A DNA stretch of 64,000 bases from Isoetes taiwanensis (GCA_021234155.1 JAJEKV010000324.1:186001-250000); one strand, 5' to 3'; counted from the stretch's first letter, positions 35,044-46,472 are shown. Notes: generated by a model not told the origin, from the sequence alone. Program-made: numbers and translations.

Positions 35044-35388
35044 GGCTATCGCGCTAAGGTCTAGGAGGACAGGTAAAGGCGCTTAATGCTAGGGAAGCGG
35101 CGATGAGGGTGCTAGGGTTAGCGAGGAACTAGGGCTTAAGAAGCAAGGTCGGATTCGGTGGCTATGGCGGGCGGTTCCCGGCAGGCGGCGGAGGCCGCAG
35201 GCAAGGCGGAGGTAATATCTGTAACGGCCGGCTAACTTTTTTTTTTTTTTTTTTTTAATTTCTTATTAACTTTTTATTTCTTTGTTAAAAAGATATTTAT
35301 CTGGCGAAAAATACGGGGATATACTGATCGCGCCGACCGTGATTCTACGCGCTCCCACCGCTGACCGGGGTCGAATTTAAAAGCAAGC

Positions 35389-35511
35389 GGCGCCCGGGTT
35401 GACTTTTCGGGCCTGCGTTGACTCGCGACGGTACGGTCGGGCGCCGACTGCATTTTTGGGTCTCCCACCTCGACTGCAAGGCGATAAAAATCAAGCGGCG
35501 CCCGAGTTGAC
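35389..35511. repeat. leader hairpin and repeat of the large element
   Basis: GGCGCCCG (35389-35396) pairs with CGGGCGCC (35438-35445). The motif AAGCGGCGCCCG..TTGAC recurs at about 35492-35511. It sits between primer site and H3 ORF, the same place as the hairpins of copies A and B, though the sequence differs. Confidence 0.65.
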
Positions 35512-35815
35512 GTTCGGGCCTTCCCTTGACCATTTTGCCGCCAGTGACGACTGTCCTAGGGTATTTGGGGTACGCCCGATCCAATGGAACCACTTTTTCC
35601 TTCATTTAAACTACCTACAAAAATTTATAATTCTTCCAAACTTGGGGCCTCCAGTCGCCCTAGCTTCTTTAAGGCTACAATTTCTTACTTTAACCTAACA
35701 CAAAACCAAACATCAAAGAGGACTAACAACACACTAACTTAGCCTCAGGCTCCTAACTACCGAACTAACGAGTTAGTGTTTGGTCAGTGCTATGATTTCG
35801 AACAACCGAAATCAC

Positions 35816-35828
35816 GGCTCTGATACCA
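35816..35828 (-). promoter_or_regulatory. primer-binding site of the large element
   Basis: The minus strand reads TGGTATCAGAGCC one base inside the 5' LTR end at 35830. This is the initiator tRNA-Met type and it fixes the element's orientation. Confidence 0.95.
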
Positions 35829-35829
35829 C

Positions 35830-37570
35830 TGTGACGCTCCCTGAATATATACGACCCCCGGCCGTATACATACGGGGACTTTCCCCTCCCATGGCGACCA
35901 TCTCGCCATGAGCAGGGCCCTCCGTCTGACCCGGGCCATCTACATAGAGATGCTCGAGGGAAGGGCACGGAGCTGTCATTCGGCCCACGCCTTCGATGGG
36001 CTCCTACGTCGCGGAAGCATGAATACAAGGGTTAGCACACAGCATAAATCATACATAAATATCCACCACGAAGGGTGGCGCGTCCATCCAAATACCAACG
36101 GCAAAGAATATGCATCTAGACCTAAGAAAACACCCAAACCCCCAGTTCTACCCCAGCTCAGACTCCTGTGAGGATGGACTGACGGCTCGGTCTCAAGAGG
36201 TCAGCAGACAGAGGTATAACCTGGCGTTGGCTGGCATAGAACATCGGCTAGGGTTTTTCACTCCATCCGCCCCTCCTGTGCACACTTTGCAGATGGGTCG
36301 ATTCACGCTATGGCTTCGCTGTAGCGTGAATGTAAGGTGGTTGGGGGCAGGGCCCAACCAAGCAATGTAGTGTGGTGTGTGGTCACATGTCCAGTTGGAT
36401 GCTGCCTAGTGGCGTGACGTTAAAACTACTATCTATCTATCTATAGCCTTCCAGAGACGCAGACTCAAGGTATCACCCGTTTTGAGTCTACTCCAGGGTT
36501 CATGATGCCCCGGTCCGATGAGGCAGGTCAGGGAAGCGTCCCCTTCCAGGATCACAGTGGTTCCATGGGTGAGCTAGAGAATACGTGCCGCATCAGCGAC
36601 CCCCGCATCCGTACCCAACTTACTCACCCTAAATCTACTCAAAGTGCAAGATGCTCCATAGGGATCACATCTCTACACCCAAGGAGTGTCAGACCCATAC
36701 CCGGCCCTCTACGTGACCGGCTATCAGGCCTAGCCCACTGTAGGAGTCTCAGGAGCCTATGTTCGTGCAAGACCCCACCCCCACTTCACCACTGTGTCCC
36801 TTTTCTGGTGCTAAGCCAGACCATAGCATCTATGACCCGATGGTCTTTTGTACACAGGCTGCAACTAATGGGAATATTACAGGGCTCTATCTAGGAGCAT
36901 ACTATCATATACGAGCTCAGAGGTCTCTACCCCCCCTTTAAACCCCCGTTAATTGGAAGCTACCCAAATACTTCATAGATACCTCAACCAATTCCTTAAC
37001 AGAGTACCATTCATAATTGAAATGTAATCCTACTTACCAGAGAAGGGTTAACCTCAACAAAAGCGATCAGCAAAGAGAGTACTGAAGTACTATCCTACAA
37101 TTCACAAACTAATCTACTACTAACCCGTGTTTCGGTTGGAACCGTTATCATGGGGTGCTTCCATGGTGCTGTAGGTAGGGCGGCAGCAACAGCTAGTGGT
37201 TGTTCAATGATTTTGGTGAGGTCAGTAACAGTGCTTGGGCGCTCAACTGCTCCTTGGGCGCTCAACTGGTTCGATTTTGGCTGATACGGGGGTGGTGATC
37301 CACCTAATTGGATCCAAATAGTAGTCACCATGCTGGCCAATCGAGTTTGGCCAGGTGGCACCTTCCCAAACCATAATTGGCCTAATTATCCTTCTTAATT
37401 ATTAATTTCCTTAATCATAGGTTATTATCCTTAATGGTTTAATTAACATAGCTAATTAAATCCCTTTTAGGTCAACCCCCTAGGTTACCATACCCCATGG
37501 TGGCGTATCTGTACTGGGTGACGTGTCAATGTATTTATACATATACCATATAAATACTTGGAACGTCACA
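35830..37570 (-). repeat. 5' LTR of the large element
   Basis: 1741 bp; longer than its partner mainly because of the insertion at 36325-36440. Conserved LTR block on the minus strand at 36246-36292. Confidence 0.95.
36325..36440. mobile_element. 116-bp insertion in one LTR
   Basis: Present in the 5' LTR only. Flanked by CTGTAG (36319-36324) and CTATAG (36441-36446), where the other LTR has a single CTATAG, which suggests a target duplication with one later change. It ends in (CTAT)n and contains the short palindrome GGGCAGGGCCC. It is too short to classify; a SINE-like or MITE-like insert is possible. Confidence 0.6.
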
Positions 37571-37576
37571 GTGGAC

Positions 37577-37758
37577 GATTAACCATCAGGTCTGGAACGT
37601 GTGATTTGGTTTCATTCAAATCATTGTAGCCTTTTCGGTCAGGATGCACAGCTATCACTCTAGAGGTAGTGGGTTCAAGTTCCTTTTGGACCCTACTGTC
37701 ATATTTAAGGGTCTGAACGAGACTTGAACCCACTACCTCTGGAGTGGTAGTTGTGCAT
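37577..37758. repeat. SINE-like unit and 37-bp inverted repeat
   Basis: 37577-37674 repeats 24390-24487. The arm ATGCACAGCTATCACTCTAG, continuing AGGTAGTGGGTTCAAGT (37644-37680), is repeated in reverse complement at 37722-37758 with few changes. GGGTTCAAGTTCC resembles a tRNA-type B box, so a pair of opposed tRNA-derived SINE ends is a reasonable reading. Confidence 0.65.
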
Positions 37759-39579
37759 TGAATGTTCTATGCGGTGAATGTGATTGCCCATGTTTTGACT
37801 CTGAATTGATTTGTAGCTCAGGCTTTCTTTTGGCAATACGTAGGAGAAATAAACAAAACTTTGAGTTTAAATCATGTACATAATACATGCAAGGGTCTAA
37901 GGTGACAAGGGATAAGGAAAAACTTCCCAGACAAAATTAATATTAAGAGCACTGTTATTGCATGTAATGGAATACTTGAGTCTGAAATGACTGGTAACAC
38001 CTGTTTATTGCATCATAATGGATTTACAAATAGGAGCTTTGATAGATCAAAGGTCAATAGTCAGTTTGCTTACTATGTTGTCATCAGAATCTTCAGTTGG
38101 CAATATCTTCTTTTGTTCTTGAAGATATGGCCTTTAGAAATTGACAGTTAATAATGCTGGTATTTGGTCCCCCATGGCGTCCTTTCTTGTTGGTGTTCGA
38201 CCTCCAATCTCTAAGGTAGAAGGTCGTCATGATCTTGAGATAATGCTATCAAGGTTGATGTAGCTGCTCTAAAGTATCGTGCTGACAAGGAAGAAGTTGG
38301 TTGCAGTTTAGCCATATTCCTGTTTTTGAACATCCCGTCCTCGCTGGCTTGTGATTCCTCCTTAGCCAAAGCATCTTTGCTTGATGTCTGGATCTAATAC
38401 TACTATGGGTCTATATATCTGAGATGGTTGCCCTTCCTAGGAGATACATCCAATCTCATCTTTTAGAAACTCTTGATGTAACTAGTCAATGAAGTCATCT
38501 ACTTGTTGGCGGTGTAGCTGTGACAATAGCCGTCGATGTGGGGCCCTTCCTTGAGACAAGATGGCACTTGGAGAGTATCCTTGACTAAAAGATGTTCCTC
38601 CCCTAATGTGATCATGGCGTAAGTGTCATGATGCCCATTGGCTGAATAGTTCTTCTTGGCAAGTCATGTATCTATTCTTGTTGTCTCAATTGTCCTTAAT
38701 GTAGCCTCCTCTTTATTGTTTGTGTTCGGGCTTCCCTATACACCATCTTGGCCTTTGATTTGCTAAAGTTTTCTCCATAAGGTTTTCCTCTGCTTCCAAA
38801 TTCCTCGATGTTGTCGAGTGGCTCCTGTAGAACTGCAACAAAAATTCCCTGACCTATTTGACTGCCCTAAAGTGCACAAGGCAGCTAATATCACCACAAC
38901 AACAATTAGTTATATCTACTAACTCTACAGTCCCTATATGTATGCCTTTATCTACTCTAAGCCCAAAGTGAATGTCCTAGCATTTGACACATCATTAAGA
39001 GCTGAGAAATGTAGTTCTCTACGGTCATGGGGTGTCAGAGAATTATGTCTATTTTGGTATATTTGGCTAAAATACCTAGGTAGAATGAATTCCTAGACAA
39101 TTATTTGTGATACAAAGATATAACGGAAGACACTTTATGATGTGCACCTTTAGCATGTGTTGGTGTGTCATACCGACGTGTGCAACAATTTCTAAGCCCT
39201 TGGCAACTAGCTGGGTTGCTAAGAAAATGCTTTGATTATACTACCTATGTGTAGACAAGAAGACACTTAGTAAGATAAGAGCGACAACTAAGCTAAGATA
39301 AATGCAAATGCGGTCTCTATCTAGCTTAAGAATCTTGGTTCTAATTCTAAGGATCTTGAGGATTAATATTATCCAACATGATTAGAGCTTAAATCTAATT
39401 AACGATTATAATTCAAACATAAACGATGCCCCCCCTCCGTGGTTGGCACGGGGGATTTGGGGGGGTTCATCCCTGTGGGTGGGAGGTTTGATTTTTGCTA
39501 CTGTGGAATTTTTTTAAAGATGACTTCCAAATGGATTGAAAAGCTAGAATACAGTGCTATAAGACATTGGAATACATAG
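37759..39579. other. spacer, no gene recognised
   Basis: AT-rich with short ORFs only. No domain or splice-supported exon was recognised on either strand. Confidence 0.5.
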
Positions 39580-40110
39580 TAGATAGCTAGAATGTGCATA
39601 GAGAACTTTTTATAGTTATTTTTGCAGGATAGCTAGAATGTGCATAGAGAACTTTTTATAGTTGCAATTTCTACTCAAGGTCCCATGATCCAGGTTACCT
39701 ACATTGGAATACATATCAGATAGCTAGAATATGCATAGAGAACTTTTTATAGTTAAATTTGCAGAATTTCTATGCAAGATCCCACCATCCAGGTTTTCTA
39801 TGCCACTTGATGTTTCGAGAGTCTCGGAAGGTCCATTGGCACAGTTAGTTAATTTTGCAAAATTTCTACTCAAGATCCCACCACCCAGGTTATTCGACGC
39901 CACTTGATGTTCTGAGAGTCTCAGAAGGTCCATTGGCGCAGAGTGACCCGGTTGGACTCGTTCTAACTGGCTCCGATTGGACTCGTTCTAACTGGCTCCG
40001 ATTGGACTCGTTCTAACTGGCTATAAGTTTGAAGGTCCATTGGCATGGAGTGACCTGGTTGGACTCGTTCTAACTGGCTCCGCTTGAACTCGTTCTAATT
40101 GGCTACAAGT
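39580..40110. repeat. cluster of local tandem repeats
   Basis: GATAGCTAGAATGTGCATAG followed by AGAACTTTTTATAGTT occurs three times (about 39580, 39627, 39719). A ~80-bp unit with ATCCCACCA.CCAGGTT and TTGG(C) ends occurs twice (about 39762-39838 and 39858-39938). A 25-bp unit TTGGACTCGTTCTAACTGGC occurs three times in a row from about 39951 and again near 40060. Confidence 0.8.
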
Positions 40111-41635
40111 TTGATTTAACACTAGAGTTGTTACTGGAACTATTCTGGGTTCATCCACCAGAATTGGTCCAGCATACCCTCTACCACTTAAACCTAGGTA
40201 TCTAACAAGAGAAATTTCCATTTCAGAAGATACCACCACTTTTGGAATCTTCACTTGATTCTTTATGGCCATGGAGAATTTCATGACCAATAGATTTACT
40301 GATATGTTGTGGTGATTGCCCAAACCTCATTGAATTCAGCAGTTTTTACGCCAGCCCAGAACTGCATTCTTCAAACTTTCTAGCATAAAGGGGTCCAAAC
40401 GTTTCTAAAATTGAAAGTAATTGACGTTTTATGATAAAACATGTTGATTTGCATGTTTTCATGTTTCGTTGCTATTAGATGGCATTATATGAAGTCGTCA
40501 AACCATTTTTAGCTCAAAAAAGCTGTTTGAGATTGTGAATTGTTTTTCCTTTACTATAACAAGTTTTGACGTAAGACTTGCCGCCATAAGTTGTCAACTT
40601 TAAGAGCTATAGTTCAATAATTTTTTGAAGTGTCTATAAGTCATATTGATCTCAATTTTCACTAAAGAAGATTCGATACAGAATCCAGGACAAAAATAGA
40701 ACTAACGTGGTTTAACTAAACTCATATATAAGCTTTCTAAGGGCAATAAATGATGCACTCCATTCATTCCACTTATACATTCATAATAAAGAATTTTATG
40801 AACTTAAATATGGTGAATAACCATGTATTCTTTACATTTAGAAGTGGTTGCCACTACACAAAATTAGAGTTTAGCTAAGGTAATAATACAAAAAACTCAT
40901 CTTTTATGGTAGGCAATATTTTTTATGAATGTCACCCTTCCTTGGCAACATAGATCTTGAATTTCATGTTAAAGTAACATATTATGTACAAGATTTGATT
41001 TAAAATAGACATGGACCATTTTCTGGTTTGTACTTAGGCTCGCCATATTTTTAAAGCAAGATAGCATTCTTTTTCAACTCATGATTGATTGAAACATCTA
41101 ATAGAAGTTTAAAATATAGTTTGTAACCGTCTTAGTGCAAAAACACACGATGAAATCTTCTTATTTTTACTATCATAAACTTAGTACACATGTTTCTTCG
41201 CTTAAGAGTTCCTACTTTAGGTATAATAATAGTAACTTTAGCTTGTCTTTCATGATAGACTATAATTTTTATGGGTTCAAGCTTCATTGGCAACATAGAT
41301 CTCCAATTTGATGTTAAAAATAACATACTACTATATGTAAGATTTGAATATAAATGGGCATGGACCATTATGGTCCACAATTAACGAATTGGGTATAGAA
41401 TTAAATCTCTCTAATTATGATTACCAATTTTATTTATTGTTCATTTGTCACTTATACAATGATATGGTGATTTTCTACCTTCTCTAACATAATTTTTGGA
41501 AGGATGAGTGGAGATTCATATAGGTTCAGTTTGCTTGTGCTTCAACTTTACCATTAAATAATGCAATTCTAGCAATCAACTAATTAAGATGAGGATGTTC
41601 TGGCTTCTTGAATGATCATAAGCTATGTGGACCAG
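40111..41635. other. AT-rich spacer
   Basis: No gene recognised. Two short diverged direct repeats (AAATGGGCATGGACCATTAT-type, about 41000-41030 and 41350-41375; CAACATAGATCT-type, about 40948 and 41290) suggest an old duplication of ~340 bp. Confidence 0.45.
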
Positions 41636-41637
41636 CA

Positions 41638-41715
41638 ATGGAAGGAAGGAAGGAAGGAAGGAAGGAAGGAAGAAAATTTTAACGTCCACGGAACCCAATC
41701 GGGTTATGGGAAACA
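41638..41715 (-). mobile_element. truncated LINE 3' end with (TTCC)n tail
   Basis: A (GGAA)n run is followed by ATTTTAACGTCCACGGAACC and GGTTATGGGAAACAG. It is the same 3'-terminal sequence as the LINE end at 48713-49200 (ATCGTCCACGGAGACC..GGCCTATGGGACCCA), read on the minus strand, but with a different simple-repeat tail. Confidence 0.6.
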
Positions 41716-41945
41716 GACATAGCAGTCTATCTTTATTTTTCATAGTTCTAGTTTTTTATATTTGTTTTTCATTCTTTGGATTGCTTCCACAACTTGAGAA
41801 GATAAAAAATACAAGTTTTGAGTTCACCATTCAATACATAGGTTTATGAAATCCATGGAACGCGTACTCTAACAGATAACTTGGAATGAACACTAGAAAG
41901 TTTATGCTAAACCTCAAGATCAGGAGCATTGATTATCTTTGGTAC

Positions 41946-42371
41946 AAACTCTGAAATACCCTTATGTTTTGCTAAAATTAACAAAACGCCCCTAGTTTTG
42001 GGGGTATTTTTATGGAAATGATCATAACTTTTTTGTGATGATCCAAATGAGAATGAGTCTTTCAGATATATTGTAGAAGAGATTGAGATCTTTCCATGAA
42101 AGTTAACATCTCCTGAATCGGACTCCGAAATCTCAAGTTATGGTCTCTACAATTTTCTTGTGTATTAAAAATAGCATAACTTGTGATTTAAGACTCCGAT
42201 TTATATGATCTTACCTTTGATGGAAAGATCTCATCCTCCTTTACAATAACTTTGAAAGGCTCATTCTCATTTAGATCATCAGGAAAAAGTTATGATCATT
42301 TACATTAAAATACCCCCGAAACTAGGGGCGTTTTGTTAATTTTAGCAGAACATAAGGGTATTTCAGAGTTT
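41946..42371. mobile_element. 426-bp foldback element
   Basis: Almost the whole segment is one inverted repeat. The left arm starts AAACTCTGAAATACCCTTAT and continues with AACAAAACGCCCCTAG and GATCATAACTTTTT. The right arm is its reverse complement with scattered changes, arm length about 200 bp. It is non-coding. A target duplication was not found by eye. It could form a long double-stranded RNA if transcribed. Confidence 0.85.
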
Positions 42372-43679
42372 TTCCCTCTTTTTTAATGAATAGAGTAGCT
42401 CATGAGGTGCTTATATCCCCCAATTGAAATTGAAATTGATTAACATGAGGGAGTTCTTAATTTTAAAAAGAAGGTGGACCGGTAATGGTCTCAGGTAATA
42501 CGAACCTTTCTTGATTTCTTGAAAACAAACGCTATGCTTTTTTTACGTGTTTGTTTTTGGGGTGATTCCATATCGTGGTAACCTTTCATAATGTGATTTT
42601 TTTGAGGATGACTTTGAATCATTTTACTCCTATATATCATTCACTTGTAATTGAAAAAATAAAAGAAAATCAAAACCTCATCATCAAGGCTAATGGACAT
42701 TTTTCTTATATAAAGCAAGTTGTCTAATACTTATATTCAAAATTTTGGGTCAAAATTCATTTTCCTACAGAAGTTAGAGATTTGATTTGGGAACAGCTTT
42801 CTGGAAACCAGTATTGGTTCACAGAAGACAAGCAGCAGTTCTGACCCTGTCATGTTCAAACAACCCTATCTCCCTTCTCAGACCTCGGATTGAGGTGCAG
42901 TTTTTTGTGTCTTACTCTTTAACTCGTGTAGAAAAATACAAAAATAATGAAAAAAATCATAAAAATTGTCTTGCCGAGACAGTTTTACTTTATCTAAACA
43001 TGTAGCGAAACAGACTTGACCCCCTTGGGTTTACCTAAGTGTAACTCTCATGAATGGGGACCAATAGATTTTTAGGTATTTTTCCCATGTAACATGACTG
43101 CTATATATTAACATATAAGAAGGGTTTGACTGATTATTGAACCCCTGATTTTATGTGAATTTTAACGCGAACAGTGCAAATGCACCTTTCCTGGTACATC
43201 ATGTGACAAATCTAGTGTTAACTAATTTCTTTTGCTAACATGCATGTCTAGACTCCTAACAATCAGTTTACTGTTTTTCTTCTCATTTTTATGATAAATA
43301 CATCTACATTTCGGCTAATTCGGGTTATTTCGCGTGAAAGGGCTTTCCGAGACTCTCGGAGGAGTGACCCGGTTGGGCCTCTTTTGGTCGAAACTTGACC
43401 TTTTTGGGTGATGTAAAATGTTAAGGTACAAACTTCATTCATTTCTAGCCTATCAACCAATTTATATCACATTAATCTGACACCTTTAAGCACAAAATTA
43501 TACAAACCGGTTACTCCATGCGGATGGGCTTTCAAAGACTTTCGGAATGCTATTTGGCATGGATGACTCAGGCCACTTGAACTTGACCTTAATTTGATCA
43601 ATTTAAGGAAAAAAAATTGTAATTTATCATTGATTCTAGGAATATATAACTACAAGCTTAAAATTTTATACAAAAACTT
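42372..43679. other. AT-rich spacer
   Basis: No gene recognised. GAGACTCTCGG-type motifs near 43350 echo those at 39820-39920, suggesting a shared old repeat. Confidence 0.45.
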
Positions 43680-45910
43680 CCTAGACTTTATCTTTTTTAA
43701 TTCTCCGTGCCAAGTACATGTCTTTAGGCATAACGGCCATCTTCCTGGCGTGAATGTCGGCCTCCTCCAAAAGTTAAGCCCGCTCTGCTTCGGTCGCCTC
43801 CTGGCAAGATCGCACCATCGTTGATGTGACTCAATAGTCCATCTTGAACTCTTGCATAATCTCTCAGCGTAGGCACTCGAAAGAGGCTTTTTGAATCATC
43901 GGATTGGTGCACCGTTGGCAATGTCAGATCTCCCGAGAAGCTTTACTATGCTTGGAATTTGGCCCATGGCGAACCTTCTTCGGAAAGTCGGGTCGATGTG
44001 GTGGAGGCTTGCTCTTTGACCCAAGTTGGCTGTCTTTGACGGACCTCGGCACTCTTGCAGTACCAGTAATTATATCGGATCCATCGGCGGAGATAAATCG
44101 TGTATGCTGCCTTCTTCTTCTCGTACCTAATGTCTTGCTTCAGCTAAAAAGGCTTCTCGCTCGTCTTGTACTTCTTGGCCATCTTCTTGGGTGGCTTGGA
44201 TTGCACTGAGTATGATGGCTGAATGGTAGGATCCGTATATACTTCGGCTTCCTCCTCCTCTTCTTCTTCAGCCCCTTGCTCCCACTCTTGTTGGTGCGGT
44301 TCTTCCTCCTCGGGCTCGTTCTCCTCCGGTCCGTTTGGTTGTGGTTCTTTGATAACCATGCTCCCCCTCCGTTGACCTTCACGCCTCTTTGTTCACTTCT
44401 CACTTGCCTACCTCTCTTGTTGGTGCGGTTCTTCCTCCTTTTCTTCTTCTTCGTACTACTTTTGGTGTTGCTCCTGCTGCCGAGATTGCTCCTGCTGCTT
44501 GCTCCTTACCCTCAAAAGTGGATGCTACAATCTCCATTTCTCCCGAGCCTCTCGATGATTCACCTGAAGTGCTAGGTCTTTGCTCCTCCAAGAGTGATAC
44601 AATTCATTTAGAGAGCTTGAGTCGCTAGGTTCGTCGCCTGGCCTAGGCCGCAAGGCTTTGGGAATTTGGTTGCTGCTGCCCGTTACAAGTGCTTCAATGT
44701 TCAGGCGCAAGCTGGGGCTTCTAACCTTCCTGGCTGCCTATTTGGACCTCCCAACAACTTGGCTTCTTTGATGGTGGCCCTTTTCGAGAGCTCTTGCCTC
44801 CATTAATGGTCAACTGTGTCTATTCGCGGCACCTTTGGGTCGACCTTGCAGACTATTTATTTGATGCACACTTTATGACAACTTCGAAAATTAGCTTAAA
44901 ATTTGTCTTACAAGGAGAAAGGAGGGGTTCAAGCTACAATTTAGAAACTTCTAAAGAGTAGGGTGCTTCCATCATATTTTTTATTATTTATTTATTTATT
45001 TTTTGTGGCCACTTTTCTTAAGAGTCAATGTATTATAACTATGGATTATTAATTAAGATACTTTTCTTAATCATTTTAACTATTCCTCAAAATTTTCCTA
45101 TTTCTTTTGGGCCAAATATTGGTCATTTTGTGCCATTTTCTTTCCTTCCTCTTGAGCGATTTCTCATTCAATTTTCACTTGAAAAATGTAGTTCATGAAC
45201 AACTTGAACTCAAATTACTAGAAGGTTTCTTTTGACTGAATTATTTCTATGCCTTAGACTATAACTTAATCTAATTATGATCTTGCAAATGGGAAAATAT
45301 TTTTCCACTTTCCGCGGTTCAAGACTAGAATTCTTATTCCATTCCTTAACTAGGCTAGTTAATCTACCTATTTAGGGTCATGGACAGTGCTGGATCTTGG
45401 TCAACCAAGATTATTGATCTTATACCATTGACGCTCCCCACCAAATATATGATGCCTCGTCGTACATCTCGTGGAAAATCCCCCATCCAGAACACCTGCC
45501 GCATGGGCCCTCTATCTATCCCGCACCTGAGATGGCCATGATGTGGGAAGGGATCACTAGTCGGAATGCCAAAGCAATAGCCTGATTTGTTTTAAATAAA
45601 AGATACTTATTACAGTTTAGATAATAAATAAAAGATAATTATTACAGTTAAGAATAATAATTCTCCATTCAAGTAACTGAGCAGATTGAACCATAGGCCT
45701 ACTATAATTCTTCTCCAAATAACTGCCAAAAAAGACCAGGGATGGACCGCTCATAATGCACCTCTTAACCAGCCCCTTTACATCCTAATGTCCAATAATT
45801 TTACTAGCAGGTTCTACAAGGCGGAGCTGGTGTATTTATATGTTCATCGCCACATACATAGAAGATGCATCCATGCAAGACCACAGCTCAAAAAACCCAA
45901 AGGGACACAA
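43680..45910 (-). mobile_element. H3-carrying Ty3/gypsy element, copy C (partial, decayed)
   Basis: Minus-strand fossil. Parts: the inner LTR part (45429 to about 45910, starting TGACGCTCCCC like the large element's TGTGACGCTCCC), a decayed primer site (45416-45427), leader, the charged N-terminal region of the H3-bearing ORF, and the H3 fold (43690-43935). Gag and pol are not seen. Broken in many places. Confidence 0.75.
43690..44820 (-). pseudogene. H3-bearing ORF remnant, copy C
   Basis: 44144-44710 encodes acidic Glu-rich and basic stretches resembling the charged region in copies A and B. 43690-43935 keeps the H3 fold in order: EI, ASFECLR, EIMQEFKMD, QEATEAE, IHARKMAVMPKDMYLARRIK, against canonical REI, LPFQRLV, EIAQDFKTD, QEAAEAY and [20 protein letters not shown]. 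Fossil, broken. Confidence 0.75.
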
Positions 45911-46112
45911 CAGTACTAATAAAATTAGACAAGAAATAAGACCTAAAATTTGCAAATGACTTCTGCTTGCTTCTCATAGTGTTCTATTAGTTAAGAAAGG
46001 CCAGACCGACTTTTGGAAATTATAATATATATAGCTAAGAAGAAAAAGAGCGAATTTTGTTCTGTTGAGTTCAAAGATCACCTTGGCACTTGAAAATTTT
46101 TGGGCCATACCT

Positions 46113-46472
46113 TTAGCAGATCTTGATGAGCTCAGACCTGGGATCACACTCATCAGGCTCATTGACAAAGGGCCTCTTTCCTCCACACGATACAGCTGCA
46201 GTGGTTCCCCCAACCTTCAGCATTTGCTCAAAGGCTTTTAGCTGCCAAAAAACATATACACATATCAGTAAACAACTCATCAGATCATCCGAGGTGTATA
46301 AAATTACAAGTACCTATTGCATGAACCCATCATTTGGACACACCTCTGGATGGCATTCTCTAAGTGAGGCCAATGAATCTTCAGAAGATCGGCCCTCCTC
46401 CCTCATCAGATATGCCCTGACCAGAGCTGCGCTACGGGAGATGCTGGCACCACAATGAACCAGGACAACCAT
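46113..46472 (-). pseudogene. dual-specificity phosphatase fragment (last two exons)
   Basis: Host gene remnant. Exon 46314-46472 begins after a 3' splice site (TTAACAG) and encodes VVLVHCGASISRSAALVRAY followed by a Ser/Glu-rich stretch and ECHPEVCPNDGFM. It carries the dual-specificity phosphatase signature HC-x5-R (HCGASISR). After a 72-bp intron (GTACTT...GGCAG), exon 46113-46241 encodes LKAFEQMLKVGG... to ELIKIC and a stop. The family usually reads ...GFxEQLKxFE across this junction; here the codon before the intron is TAG, where CAG would be expected, so the product is truncated. The exons for the N-terminal half of the domain are not found upstream. This is a decayed fragment rather than a working gene. 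Confidence 0.65.

Larger units (their letters stand above)
24488..37570 (-). mobile_element. H3-carrying Ty3/gypsy chromovirus, best copy, with target duplication
   Basis: A 13.1-kb LTR retrotransposon on the minus strand. LTRs lie at 24488-26106 (3') and 35830-37570 (5'); both have TGTGACG...CGTCACA ends and are flanked by the 5-bp direct repeat GTGGA (24483-24487, 37571-37575). Primer site at 35816-35828; polypurine tract at about 26107-26120. Element order: leader, H3-bearing ORF (33785-35043), an unrecognised 455-residue ORF (32216-33583), an unrecognised ~160-residue ORF (31512-32000), gag (30290-31558), protease-RT-RNase H-integrase-chromodomain (26740-29970). It looks nearly whole but is broken, with roughly three to six breaks. 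LTRs differ by a few per cent by eye, unevenly along their length, plus one 116-bp insertion, so it is the youngest H3-carrying copy here. Confidence 0.95.
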
